63,806 nucleotides of DNA from NCBI GenBank assembly GCA_046350455.1, contig JAXMAM010000017.1, positions 1-63,806 on the forward strand, written 5' to 3'. Within the stretch, counting starts at the first letter, position 1; every line of letters begins with the position of its first letter. Below the pieces are notes generated by a model. That model saw only the letters and a list, made by a program, of their open reading frames with translations. It had not been told where the DNA came from and ran no database searches. Below are positions 1 through 7,965 of this stretch, in pieces. A program made the translations under genes and the position numbers. The DNA comes from CAZXGD01 sp046350455. Lineage in GTDB: Bacteria; Planctomycetota; Phycisphaerae; Phycisphaerales; SM1A02.

Positions 1-286
1 CGGCGTCGTCCTCCCAGAGGGACATCGCGGCGGTCACGCGCTGCGCGCGCAGGGCGCCGTCTGCAGCCACAAAGCGCTCGAACGCAGCCACCGCCTGCTC
101 ACGCGGCAGGCGGCAGTTGGCGCACTGCAGGTCCTTCAGGAAGTCGCTCAGGTCGTACTGAGGGCCGATGGGATCAGCCCACTGCGCGCCGGCCTGGGGC
201 GCAATCCACGCTGCACAGGCCAGCAGCACCAGCCACATCCATTTCTGGATGGCTGCCGCCGGCCGTGCGTTGGTCTGCGCTTCCAT
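1..286 (-). CDS. Partial secreted protein of unknown function (C-terminus outside window)
   Basis: An open frame starts at an ATG at 286 and runs off the left edge, so only the first 95 residues are visible. A GGAGG ribosome site lies about 5 nt upstream. Residues about 15-33 form a hydrophobic segment (KWMWLVLLACAAW) ending in AGA, which looks like a signal peptide. A CANC pair follows in a stretch reading LKDLQCANCRLPREQAV. CxxC motifs in such proteins can bind metal or haem, but the histidine of a CxxCH haem site is missing. I do not recognise the family. The downstream part is needed to name it. Confidence 0.6.
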   Translation of the reverse strand, partial: MEAQTNARPAAAIQKWMWLVLLACAAWIAPQAGAQWADPIGPQYDLSDFLKDLQCANCRLPREQAVAAFERFVAADGALRAQRVTAAMSLWEDDA

Positions 287-352
287 TGCGCCTCCTCGCG
301 CGTGCGCTGCGCGCCATGACGGGCCGCTGCGGCGCCGTCCACATGGCGCTGC

Positions 353-856
353 CTACATGGCGCTGCCAAGTCCCATCACGCGGCGCCACATGCTGATCTG
401 GCCCAGGTGCGACTGCGGATGGCCCGCCGCCAAGAAGATCACAGCGCCAGCACGCGTGGGGAACATCTCCTTGAAGCGTCCTTCAGCCGGGTTGGGTTCG
501 GCCAGGATGCTGTCGCTCACCGTGCGCAGCGCCGCCGAGCACGCGCGGTACCCCTTGTAGTAGTGCTCCAGCAGCGCGTCCTTGGACGGATACCGCGCTG
601 GCTCATCCACGCAGGGCGAACCAGCCTTGAAGAGGTCCTCCCAGCCTGCGGGGTTGAGCGGCGCCAGCTCAGCGCGGTTCAGCAGCCCAAGCAGCCGCAC
701 CGGATAGATGGACAGGTGCCCGATGTTGAAGGCCGGACTGTTGAAGTCCTTGCCAGGCATGTGCGCAAACTTGTCAGCTGGAATGGTCTTGCACAGCGCC
801 TCGGTGTAGACGAGCGCAAGGTCGAGTGAATTGGCGATAGCGGTGCCGAAGCTCAT
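353..856 (-). CDS. DinB-like superfamily protein
   Basis: This 167-residue protein has the size and pattern of the DinB/YfiT four-helix metal-binding fold. Three histidines sit where the family's metal triad is expected: His47 in NIGHLSIYP, and His146 and His150 in GHPQSHLGQ near the C-terminus. Members include thiol-dependent S-transferases and damage-induced proteins, and the substrate here is unknown. There is no Shine-Dalgarno. A TACCAT hexamer ends 6 nt before the ATG, suggesting a leaderless message. It is a single gene with its own promoter, downstream of the ThiF-like gene on the same strand. The family call is fairly firm and the activity is not known. Confidence 0.75.
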   Translation of the reverse strand: MSFGTAIANSLDLALVYTEALCKTIPADKFAHMPGKDFNSPAFNIGHLSIYPVRLLGLLNRAELAPLNPAGWEDLFKAGSPCVDEPARYPSKDALLEHYYKGYRACSAALRTVSDSILAEPNPAEGRFKEMFPTRAGAVIFLAAGHPQSHLGQISMWRRVMGLGSAM

Positions 857-862
857 GCGCGC

Positions 863-868
863 ATGGTA
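863..868 (-). promoter_or_regulatory. -10 element of a leaderless promoter (dinB-like gene)
   Basis: TACCAT lies 6 nt before the start codon at 856, and no GGAG-like site is present. A start of transcription about 7 nt after the hexamer would fall on the ATG. Confidence 0.55.
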
Positions 869-880
869 GGCGCAGGCGGC

Positions 881-1981
881 TCAGCTCCCGACCAGGCGGT
901 CGTACAGGCTCTTTGCAAAATGACGGTTGGTGCTGCCGCGCACGATGGCACGTCCGTCGGCAAAGAGCGTCAGCTCCACAGGGCCGCCCTCTGGGGTGCG
1001 CTGCGCGCCCAGCGCGCCGGTCAGGAGGCGGTCGCGCACCTCAAAGCGCCCCAGCGGCTGGAGGCGCGCCGCCACCTGATGCAGGTCAAGCACTGCTGCC
1101 GGGCCATGGCGGGCGGGCGTCACCTGCACCGCGTTGCGGCCGCACAGGATGGTGACCTGGTCGTCTGCGTTCGGCTGCAGGTAGGCAAAGGTGCGGTGCA
1201 CGCAGCACGGGCAGTCAGGCCGCGCAGCACCAGCCAGCGGCGTGCGGTGCTCGCGGTTGGCGTGCAGGTCCAGGCTCCAGAGCGAGCGATCCACCAGGTG
1301 CCAGAGCCCAGCCAACACCTTCAGCGCCTGCGAGGCAGCCAGCGCGCCTGTGGCAGCCACCACCGGCGCAAAGACGCCGGCTGTGTCGCAGGTCTCTCCC
1401 TCGCCCGGAGGCGGCGCGTCCCCAAACAGGCAGCGCAGGCACGGCATGCGCGCGGGGGCAGCGGCGTGGTCCGCGCGGTTCGCGCCCAGCTGGTCCGCGC
1501 CTGCCAGCACGGGCATGGACATGCCGCGCATGCCCACAGCGCCCGCGTAGATGTACGGGCGCCCCAGCTGCACCGCTGCGTCGTTCAGCACAAAGCGCGT
1601 GCGATAGTTGTCCAGGCCATCCACCACCACCGTGCAGTCGCGCACCAGCTCCAGCGCGTTCTCCGGGCCCAGGTGCTCCACGCAGGCATGCACACGGATG
1701 GTGCTGTTCACTTCGCGCACGCGGCGCTTGGCAGCCTCTGCCTTGGGAGCGCTCTCGCGCACATCGCGCTCGGTATACAGCGTCTGGCGCTGCAGGTTGG
1801 TGGCTTCCACAGTGTCGCGGTCCACCAGCGTCAGCGTGCCCACGCCAGCGCGCGCCAGCAGGTCAATGGCAGCGCAGCCCAGCGCACCGCACCCCACCAC
1901 CAGCGCGTGCGACCCCGCCAGCGCCTCCTGCGCTGCGCGCCCAAAGCCTGGAAGGATCATCTGCCGCGCGTACCGATCCAC
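881..1981 (-). CDS. E1-like adenylyltransferase, ThiF/MoeB family
   Basis: These enzymes adenylate the C-terminal glycine of a ubiquitin-like sulfur carrier (ThiS or MoaD). The 366-residue protein begins RYARQMILPGFG. It has the nucleotide-binding GCGALG at residues 30-35, LVDRDTVEATNLQRQ, and VVDGLDNYRTRF. Two cysteine pairs, CLRC and CPCC, should bind the structural zinc. About 100 residues follow the second pair. They do not look like rhodanese and lack its active-site loop, so sulfur may come from elsewhere. The GTG start at 1981 is supported by TAGACT 6 nt upstream. No thiS, moaD or other cofactor gene is nearby, so ThiF and MoeB roles cannot be told apart. Confidence 0.85.
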   Translation of the reverse strand: MDRYARQMILPGFGRAAQEALAGSHALVVGCGALGCAAIDLLARAGVGTLTLVDRDTVEATNLQRQTLYTERDVRESAPKAEAAKRRVREVNSTIRVHACVEHLGPENALELVRDCTVVVDGLDNYRTRFVLNDAAVQLGRPYIYAGAVGMRGMSMPVLAGADQLGANRADHAAAPARMPCLRCLFGDAPPPGEGETCDTAGVFAPVVAATGALAASQALKVLAGLWHLVDRSLWSLDLHANREHRTPLAGAARPDCPCCVHRTFAYLQPNADDQVTILCGRNAVQVTPARHGPAAVLDLHQVAARLQPLGRFEVRDRLLTGALGAQRTPEGGPVELTLFADGRAIVRGSTNRHFAKSLYDRLVGS

Positions 1982-1987
1982 GCTGCA

Positions 1988-1993
1988 AGTCTA
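1988..1993 (-). promoter_or_regulatory. -10 element of a leaderless promoter (ThiF/MoeB-like gene)
   Basis: TAGACT ends 6 nt before the GTG start at 1981, with no ribosome-binding site between them. Confidence 0.5.
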
Positions 1994-2002
1994 GGAAACA
2001 AC

Positions 2003-2033
2003 GCAGCGTGAGCGCGGGGGGCGCTCACGCTGC
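2003..2033 (-). terminator. Rho-independent terminator after rpsG
   Basis: A perfect 13-bp stem (GCAGCGTGAGCGC with its complement) encloses a 5-nt loop. Read on the minus strand it follows the rpsG stop codon and is followed by GTTGTTTCC, a weak T-rich tail. It should end the rpsL-rpsG transcript. Confidence 0.75.
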
Positions 2034-2080
2034 GGGTTGTCATTGGAAAGTAGGGACAGGCGTGCCAGGCACCAATTTCC

Positions 2081-2575
2081 TCACCAGGCGAAGTGCGCGA
2101 ACGCCTTGTTCGCGTCTGCCATGCGGTGGGTGTTTTCCTTGGTGGTCACGGCCTTGCCTTCGCCCTTGGCGGCGTCCATCAGTTCCTTGGCCATGCGCAG
2201 GTGCATCGGGCGGCCGCGCTCTTCCGAGGCGGCTTCGATGATCCAGCGGAAGGTCAGGCTCTGCTGGCGGCGGCGGTTCAGCTGCATGGGCACCTGGTAG
2301 TTGGCGCCGCCCACGCGCTTGGAGCGCACTTCCACCACGGGACGCACGTTCTCAACCGCCTTGTGGAAGACCTCGATGGCCGTCTTGGGGAGAGCTTCTG
2401 GCTTCTCCTTGTCCAGGCGAGCCTGGATCTCGTCGAACGCGCGGTAGACCACGCGGAGGGCTGGGCCCTTCTTGCCTTCGCGCATCACGCAGTTGATGAA
2501 CTTGCTGAGGACCTTGTCCTGGTAGCGCGGATCGGGCTTGAGCTGACTTTCGCTGGCAGTGAACTTCTTTGGCAT
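2081..2575 (-). CDS. rpsG: 30S ribosomal protein S7
   Basis: S7 binds the 3' major domain of 16S rRNA and lines the E site. The 164-residue product is slightly longer than the usual 156 but has the family's hallmarks: LSKFINCVMREGKK near residues 24-37, EVRSKRVGGANYQVP, and RRQQSLTFRWII. An AGGAG site lies 7 nt before the ATG. It follows rpsL at a gap of about 120 nt, the usual str-operon order. The fusA and tufA genes that often come next are absent, because a strong terminator hairpin and an unrelated gene follow. Confidence 0.97.
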   Translation of the reverse strand: MPKKFTASESQLKPDPRYQDKVLSKFINCVMREGKKGPALRVVYRAFDEIQARLDKEKPEALPKTAIEVFHKAVENVRPVVEVRSKRVGGANYQVPMQLNRRRQQSLTFRWIIEAASEERGRPMHLRMAKELMDAAKGEGKAVTTKENTHRMADANKAFAHFAW

Positions 2576-2696
2576 GGGTGTCTCCTGGGCGGTGCCGGCG
2601 CTCGAATGAGCCCGGGTCTTTCACCCTGCTGCGAGGCGCGCGCCTCTGGATACGGCAGCAGGATTACTCGCCCACAATGGGGGTGATCTGTGTGGC

Positions 2697-3089
2697 TTAC
2701 TTCTTGCCCTTGGCAGCAGCAGCCTTCTTCTTGACGCCGTACTGGGAGCGGCCCTTCTTGCGGCCTTCAACGCCCAGGCAGTCCAGCGTGCCGCGCACGA
2801 TGTGGTAGCGCACGCCTGGCAGGTCGCGCACGCGGCCGCCACGCACGAGCACAATGCTGTGCTCCTGCAGATTGTGGCCTTCGCCGCCGATGTACGCGGT
2901 GACTTCCTTGCCGTTGGAGAGACGAACGCGCGCCACCTTGCGGAGCGCAGAGTTCGGCTTCTTGGGGGTGACTGTCTTCACCTGCAGGCACACGCCGCGC
3001 TTCTGCGGGCAAGCAGCAAGATCCTTGACCTTGGACTTGGCGGCCGGGGAACGGCGGGGCTTCCGAACGAGCTGATTGATGGTTGGCAT
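2697..3089 (-). CDS. rpsL: 30S ribosomal protein S12
   Basis: S12 sits at the decoding centre and is where streptomycin-resistance changes occur. The 130-residue protein starts MPTINQLVRKPR. It has the conserved TVTPKKPNSALRKVARV and GGRVRDLPGVRYHIVRG blocks. The lysine of the PKKPNS motif is the wild-type form. The frame stays open upstream to 3602, but the canonical N-terminus fixes the start at 3089. The C-terminus ends in a short Lys/Ala tail. It is the first gene of the rpsL-rpsG unit, with a promoter at 3121-3149. Confidence 0.97.
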   Translation of the reverse strand: MPTINQLVRKPRRSPAAKSKVKDLAACPQKRGVCLQVKTVTPKKPNSALRKVARVRLSNGKEVTAYIGGEGHNLQEHSIVLVRGGRVRDLPGVRYHIVRGTLDCLGVEGRKKGRSQYGVKKKAAAAKGKK

Positions 3090-3120
3090 GTGGACCTGAA
3101 CAGGGTTGAGAAGAGGGACG

Positions 3121-3149
3121 ACGATACCCGAAATCCACCCTGCCCGCAA
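3121..3149 (-). promoter_or_regulatory. Sigma-70-type promoter for rpsL-rpsG
   Basis: On the minus strand TTGCGG (3149-3144) is followed by a 17-nt spacer and TATCGT (3126-3121). Transcription would begin near 3114, giving rpsL a leader of about 25 nt, unlike the leaderless units nearby. Confidence 0.6.
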
Positions 3150-3172
3150 CGCAACAGCGTCCACCCGCGTTA

Positions 3173-3643
3173 TCAGCCTCGCTGGCTGCGCCCTGCGGTC
3201 AGGCTGCGGATGGCGGCCACAGCCAGCTGGTCGCACCGCTCGTTCTCTGGATGCTCGTTGTGCCCGCGAATCCAGCGCGGCTCCACCGTGCGCTCCGCCT
3301 GCAGCGCATCCAGCTGCTGCCAGAGATCCACGTTCATGACTGGCTTCTTGTCCGCCTTGCGCCAGCCGCGGGCCTTCCAGCCCTTCATCCATTCGCGCAG
3401 GCCCTTCACGGTGTATTCGCTGTCTGTGGTCACCACCACCGTGCTGCCAGCTGGCACAGCCTCCAGCCCGCGGATGACCGCCAGGAGCTCCATGCGGTTG
3501 TTGGTGGTCTCTGGCGCTGCCCCCCACTCCTCCACTGCGTGCTTCAGCGTTCCGCCACGGAGGATGTACGCCCAGCCACCCGGGCCCGGATTGCCAGAGC
3601 ACGCGCCATCGGTGAACAGTTCAAATGGCTTCTGCTGCGTCAT
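3173..3643 (-). CDS. rnhA: Ribonuclease HI
   Basis: RNase HI cuts the RNA strand of RNA:DNA hybrids such as R-loops and primers. The 156-residue protein is of normal length. The catalytic carboxylates are visible: Asp in FTDGACSGNPGPGGW, Glu in NNRMELLAVI, Asp in VTTDSEYTVKGL and the late Asp in NERCDQLAV. The histidine loop (WIRGHNEHPENER) is also present. The start at 3643 is the only sensible ATG. A TAACAT hexamer lies 9 nt upstream and may be its -10 element. The gene is divergent from rpmF, about 175 nt away. Confidence 0.95.
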   Translation of the reverse strand: MTQQKPFELFTDGACSGNPGPGGWAYILRGGTLKHAVEEWGAAPETTNNRMELLAVIRGLEAVPAGSTVVVTTDSEYTVKGLREWMKGWKARGWRKADKKPVMNVDLWQQLDALQAERTVEPRWIRGHNEHPENERCDQLAVAAIRSLTAGRSQRG

Positions 3644-3818
3644 CTGCGTAGGATGTTACCGGAATCACCTGCTGTGTTCGTGCGCCCTGTTGCGCACCAC
3701 CCCTGATCTCGGATACCCTCTACCCTCTTCCGTCCACCCATCATCGGGGTGGCACACCGCCGCGCGTGCCGGAGGCCATTTGGCCTCCCGCCTCCAGACC
3801 ACCTGAAGAGAGCTCACC

Positions 3819-4004
3819 ATGACTCCTGCATTCCGTCAGTCTCCTGGCCGTACGCGCCGCCGCCGCTCGCACCACGCCATCAAGGCAGCGCACACCGTGG
3901 CCTGCCCCAACTGCGGCGCCACCAAGCGTCCACACACTGCGTGCTCGGGCTGTGGCTATGTGCGCCCAGGCCTGCAGCTGAAGACCAACCAGCCTGAGGC
4001 CTAA
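3819..4004 (+). CDS. rpmF: 50S ribosomal protein L32 (zinc-binding form)
   Basis: The 61-residue protein has the basic RRRRSHHAIKA stretch and four zinc cysteines as CPNCG and CSGCGY, so it is the C+ (zinc-containing) type of L32. A GAGAG site precedes the ATG. It leads the lipid cluster, with plsX 33 nt downstream. The rpmF-plsX-fab order is widely conserved and ties ribosome and phospholipid output. Confidence 0.95.
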   Translation: MTPAFRQSPGRTRRRRSHHAIKAAHTVACPNCGATKRPHTACSGCGYVRPGLQLKTNQPEA

Positions 4005-4037
4005 GGCTTCAGCACACACCAGAGTCACAGCTGACCT

Positions 4038-5063
4038 ATGCGGATCGGCGTCGACGTAATGGGTGGCGACTACGCCCCCGACCAGATCCTGAAGGGCTGC
4101 CTCCAGGCCGTCCCCTTGCTGGAAGAGTCGGACCGTCTGTTCCTTTTTGGCGACGAGTCCCTCATCCGTGAGACCCTGCACGAGCGCGGGCACACCAAGG
4201 AGCCGCGCATCGAGATCGTTGGCACCACGGAAGTCATCGGGATGGATGACCCGCCGGTGGAGGCCATCAAGGGCAAGAAGAACTCCTCCATCGTGGTGAT
4301 GAACCAGATGGCGTCGCCCAAGCTGACCAACCGGCTGGACGTGGTGATCTCCGCGGGCAACACTGGCGCCTGCGTGGCTGCCAGCCAGTACTACATGCGC
4401 CGCCTTCCTGGCGTGGTGCGTCCTGGCATCTGCGTGACAGTCCCAACCTTCAAGGGCCCGGTGGTGCTCATTGACGTGGGCGCCAACATCGAGCCCAAGC
4501 CCAGCCACCTGGCGCAATACGGCGTGATGGGCGACGTGTACGCGCGTGAGATCCTGGGCGTGCCCAATCCGCGCGTGGCGCTCATGAACGTTGGCGGCGA
4601 GGAGCAGAAGGGCACCGAGAACATGCAGCAGGCGCGCGCGCTGCTACGCCAGTTTGAAGGCCTGAATTTCACCGGCTTCGTGGAAGGCCGCGGCGTGTTT
4701 GACGGCGAGGCAGACGTGGTGATCACCGACGGCGTGGTGGGCAACGTGATGCTGAAGCTGGCCGAAGGCCTCTCTGCCGGCATCTTCCGCGCGCTGGCCC
4801 ATGAGGTGATGGAGATTGACCCAGAGCTGATGATGGGCCTGGAGCCAGTCATCAAGAACCTCTACGCCAAGTACGACTACCACGAGTACGGCGGCGCGCC
4901 GCTCCTGGGCGTGAATGGCGTGTCGCTCATCAGCCACGGTTCCAGCAAGGACCGCACCATCAAGAACGCCATCCTGCGTGGCCGCGCGTTCGCTGCTGGC
5001 CACATCAACGACAAGATCGTCCAGCGCCTCTCCACGGTGAAGATGGAACAGGTCGAGGCATGA
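4038..5063 (+). CDS. plsX: Phosphate acyltransferase PlsX
   Basis: PlsX turns acyl-ACP into acyl-phosphate, the donor for the first acylation of glycerol-3-phosphate at the membrane. The 341-residue sequence starts MRIGVDVMGGDYAPDQ. It has VISAGNTGACVAASQ, VLIDVGANIEPKP and SHGSSKDRTIKNAI, all family hallmarks. The ATG at 4038 has no clear ribosome site. The stop overlaps the fabH start by 4 nt (ATGA), a sign of translational coupling. PlsY is not in the window. Confidence 0.96.
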   Translation: MRIGVDVMGGDYAPDQILKGCLQAVPLLEESDRLFLFGDESLIRETLHERGHTKEPRIEIVGTTEVIGMDDPPVEAIKGKKNSSIVVMNQMASPKLTNRLDVVISAGNTGACVAASQYYMRRLPGVVRPGICVTVPTFKGPVVLIDVGANIEPKPSHLAQYGVMGDVYAREILGVPNPRVALMNVGGEEQKGTENMQQARALLRQFEGLNFTGFVEGRGVFDGEADVVITDGVVGNVMLKLAEGLSAGIFRALAHEVMEIDPELMMGLEPVIKNLYAKYDYHEYGGAPLLGVNGVSLISHGSSKDRTIKNAILRGRAFAAGHINDKIVQRLSTVKMEQVEA

Positions 5064-6058
5064 AGCCAGCCTTTACTCGCGGCACACGCATCGCGGGGAC
5101 TGGTTCTGCTTTGCCTGAGCAGCGGCTGACCAACGCAGACCTGGCTGCGATGATGGACACCAACGACGAGTGGATCCGTCAGCGCACGGGCATCCGCGAG
5201 CGCCGCAAGGCCGGCCCAAACGACACCGCCGTGTCGCTGGGCTCCACAGCGCTGCGCCGCGCCATCGAGTCTGCTGGCATCGCTCCCACAGACCTGGACA
5301 TGGTGATCGTGGCCACCGTCACTGGCGAGATGACCTGCCCCGCCACAGCGTCGCGCATCGGCGAGGCGGTGGGCTGCGGCGTGGTGGGCGCGTTTGACCT
5401 GGCTGCTGCGTGCAGCGGCTTTGTCTACGGCCTGAACCTGGCTGACACCATCGTCCGCTCTGGCCGCGCTGAGCGCGTGGGCGTGGTGGGCGTGGAACTG
5501 CTTACCCGCATCGTGGACTATGACGAGCGCGGCACGTCCATCCTGTTCGGCGATGGCGCTGGCTCGGCTGTGGTGGTGGCAGATCCTGATCCAAACCGGG
5601 GCTGCATCTTCCAGACCATGCGCGGCGACGGCCGCATGTGGCGCACGCTCTACCACCCGCATGCACCGAGCGACGTTCCACCAGGCGACGAGGCCAACCC
5701 CATCCGCCTGGGCCATCTGCGCATGCACGGGCGCGAGATCTACAAGTTTGCGGTCACGCGCTTCCAGGAAGCCATCCAGGAGTGCCTGACCAGCACCGGA
5801 CTGCAGGTGAACGACGTGCAGCAGTACCTGTGCCACCAGTCCAACCTGCGCATCATCGAGAGCGCGATGGAGAAGCTGCACCTCCCGCCTGAGCGCGTCT
5901 ACGTAAACATCGACCGCATTGGCAACACCAGCTCTGCCAGCCTGGGCATCTGCCTGGACGAATGCGTCCGCGGCGGGCGCATCACGCCAGGCAAGCCCAT
6001 TGTCATGGTGGCGTTTGGCGCTGGCGTGACCTGGGCGTCCACTGTCTGGAACATGTAG
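5060..6058 (+). CDS. fabH: Beta-ketoacyl-ACP synthase III
   Basis: FabH condenses acetyl-CoA with malonyl-ACP to start each fatty-acid chain. The 332-residue protein carries the Cys-His-Asn triad: Cys in LAAACSGFVYG, His in YLCHQSNLRI and Asn in DRIGNTSSASLG. The NDEWIRQRTGIRER block is typical of KAS III. It overlaps the plsX stop codon and is followed by fabD after about 60 nt. The spacer holds a 14-bp tandem repeat and a good ribosome site. Confidence 0.96.
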   Translation: MKPAFTRGTRIAGTGSALPEQRLTNADLAAMMDTNDEWIRQRTGIRERRKAGPNDTAVSLGSTALRRAIESAGIAPTDLDMVIVATVTGEMTCPATASRIGEAVGCGVVGAFDLAAACSGFVYGLNLADTIVRSGRAERVGVVGVELLTRIVDYDERGTSILFGDGAGSAVVVADPDPNRGCIFQTMRGDGRMWRTLYHPHAPSDVPPGDEANPIRLGHLRMHGREIYKFAVTRFQEAIQECLTSTGLQVNDVQQYLCHQSNLRIIESAMEKLHLPPERVYVNIDRIGNTSSASLGICLDECVRGGRITPGKPIVMVAFGAGVTWASTVWNM

Positions 6059-6080
6059 AGGCCCACACCGGGGCCCACGA

Positions 6081-6108
6081 GCCTGGGCCTTCAAGCCTGG
6101 GCCTTCAA
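6081..6108 (+). repeat. 14-bp tandem duplication before fabD
   Basis: Two exact, adjoining copies of GCCTGGGCCTTCAA fill the fabH-fabD spacer just before the fabD ribosome site. It looks like a simple slippage duplication. Confidence 0.8.
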
Positions 6109-6117
6109 GGAGACCAC

Positions 6118-7092
6118 ATGCAAACTCACGCTGTCTTTCTCTGCCCCGGACAGGGCGCGCAGACCACAGGCATGGGCAAGGCCTGGGCGGAAGCAAGCCC
6201 AGCAGCCGCCAGCCGATTTGCCACCGCGGATGAGGTGGTCAGCTTTCCTTCTGCTGGGGGCAAGCGCCTCTCTGAGTTCTGCTTTGGTGGTCCACAGGAA
6301 GAACTGAACCGCACCGATGTCAGCCAGCCAGCCCTCTTCACCTGCGGCATGGCGTGTCACGCTGCGCTCCTGGAGCGGCATCCGGGACTGGTGGCGGTGG
6401 CGGCCAACGGCCTCTCGCTGGGCGAGTACACCGCGCTGTGCATCGCTGGCGCCTTCAGCTTTGCGGATGGCCTGCGGCTGGTGGCTACGCGCGGCCGGCT
6501 CATGCAGCAGGCTGCCGAGGCAAGCCAGGGCGGCATGGTGGCGCTGATTGGCGCAGATGAAGCCCAGGCCAACGAGCTCTGCTCCCAGGCAGCACAGGGC
6601 GATGTGCTGGTGCCTGCAAACTTCAACGCTCCAGGGCAGATCGTGGTGAGCGGTTCTTCCGCCGCCTGCGACCGCGCTGTGGAAACGGCCGGGAAGATGG
6701 GCCTCCGCGCCACGCGCTTGCAGGTGGCGGGCGCCTTCCACAGCCCCCTCATGGCCCCTGCTGCCGAAGGCATGGCTCGCGCGCTGGAGCACGTGGACCT
6801 GCGCCCCCTCCAGGTGGACGTCTGGAGCAATGTCACAGGCAGGCCACACGCCCGGGATCAGGCTGCCACCCTGCGGAAATTGCTGGTGGACCAGATCGTT
6901 TCACCGGTACGATGGAGCCAGTCCTGCGCGGACCTGATCCCCGTTGTGCGGACCCAGGGCCAGCCCGTCTTCCACGAGCTGGCGCCCAACACGGTCCTGA
7001 AGGGTCTCATGCGCCGGATTGACAGAAGCGTGGAAGTCACCACGCATGACCAGCCGCCCGCCGTGGAACACGCGGCTGGCCAGAGCGCCTGA
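6118..7092 (+). CDS. fabD: Malonyl-CoA:ACP transacylase
   Basis: FabD moves malonate from CoA to ACP for chain extension. The 324-residue product begins MQTHAVFLCPGQGAQ. The start at 6118 has an AAGGAG site 5 nt away, and the open frame further upstream is not needed. The nucleophile elbow reads GLSLGEYTAL, with Leu in place of the usual His before the catalytic Ser. The second active-site motif GAFHSPLM keeps its histidine. Residues about 185-200 carry FNAPGQIVVSG, as expected. The gene is followed after 17 nt by a lipoprotein gene. Confidence 0.93.
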   Translation: MQTHAVFLCPGQGAQTTGMGKAWAEASPAAASRFATADEVVSFPSAGGKRLSEFCFGGPQEELNRTDVSQPALFTCGMACHAALLERHPGLVAVAANGLSLGEYTALCIAGAFSFADGLRLVATRGRLMQQAAEASQGGMVALIGADEAQANELCSQAAQGDVLVPANFNAPGQIVVSGSSAACDRAVETAGKMGLRATRLQVAGAFHSPLMAPAAEGMARALEHVDLRPLQVDVWSNVTGRPHARDQAATLRKLLVDQIVSPVRWSQSCADLIPVVRTQGQPVFHELAPNTVLKGLMRRIDRSVEVTTHDQPPAVEHAAGQSA

Positions 7093-7109
7093 AGAACGGA
7101 GCATCCTCC

Positions 7110-7934
7110 ATGCACCTTGGCACTTCGAACAACATTCCCGCGCGCAGCCGCCTGACGGCCGCCCGCACTGCAGCCGCTGCAACAGCCGCCGCCCTGGCGC
7201 TGAGCAGCCTGGCCATCACTGGCTGCGGCGAGGAACCACCTCCGCCGCCACCACCGCCAGTCAAGGCGCCACCACCGCCACCGCCACCCAAGCCGACCGT
7301 CACGCCCATCTCCCAGCTCATGAAGGAGCTGGGCATCAGCGACAAGATCCGCCTGCCAGAGGACAAGGCTCCCACCACCGAGCACGAGCGCGTGGCGGTG
7401 CTGAAGTTCTTTGACGCGTTCGCCAAGAACCAGCCCGACAGCCTGAAGGGCGCCCTGTCCGAACAGGACCTGCTGGTGCTGGAAGGCATGGCCAAGGCTG
7501 GCGCGCTGGCCAGCGTGCTGAACGGCGTGGAGCGCATTGACCTGGCCACCAGCAGCGTGGGCGGCAAGCCCTACGTGATGGCGGTGTTCCGCAGCGGCGG
7601 CGCATTCCAGCCGCAGCTGTGGGAATTCACCGTGGACGGCGAAGGCCGCAAGGTGAACAAGCAGGTGTTCGAGAGCTACGTGCAGCCTGTGGATGTGCTG
7701 AGCAAGATCAGCGGAACAGACCTGATTCCAGAGTGGATCAAGCTGGTTGCTGCAGAACGCCGCATGGCAGATGAGCCAGACGAGATCATCAAGCCACCAC
7801 AGCGCGTGCAGAAGGCAGAGGCCGAGGAGTCTGAGGCGGCTGGCGGCGGCGGGCCTGTGGGCGCGCCTCCCATGCGCCGGAAGCCACCCTCGGACCCCAT
7901 CAAGCCACCGGACTTCAAGCCGGGCGGCAACTGA
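7110..7934 (+). CDS. Proline-rich lipoprotein of unknown function within the fab cluster
   Basis: The 274-residue protein has a long signal peptide ending in a lipobox (LAITGC, Cys near residue 38), so it should be a lipid-anchored envelope protein. Two polyproline runs follow at about residues 42-62. A soluble region of about 150 residues (MKELGISDKIRLPED ... LIPEWIKLV) comes next. The tail is disordered and rich in Glu, Pro and Gly. I recognise no domain. A GGAG site precedes the ATG. It sits tightly between fabD and fabG on the same strand, so it is probably co-transcribed with them. No role in lipid synthesis can be inferred from the sequence. Confidence 0.8.
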   Translation: MHLGTSNNIPARSRLTAARTAAAATAAALALSSLAITGCGEEPPPPPPPPVKAPPPPPPPKPTVTPISQLMKELGISDKIRLPEDKAPTTEHERVAVLKFFDAFAKNQPDSLKGALSEQDLLVLEGMAKAGALASVLNGVERIDLATSSVGGKPYVMAVFRSGGAFQPQLWEFTVDGEGRKVNKQVFESYVQPVDVLSKISGTDLIPEWIKLVAAERRMADEPDEIIKPPQRVQKAEAEESEAAGGGGPVGAPPMRRKPPSDPIKPPDFKPGGN

Positions 7935-7965
7935 CTACGCTCTGCGTCCAACCTGAAGGAGCTTC

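Noticed and set aside
863..2011. Long plus-strand open frame of 382 codons
   Set aside because: It is the antisense of the ThiF/MoeB-like gene; its translation is Ala/His/Arg-rich with no motif.
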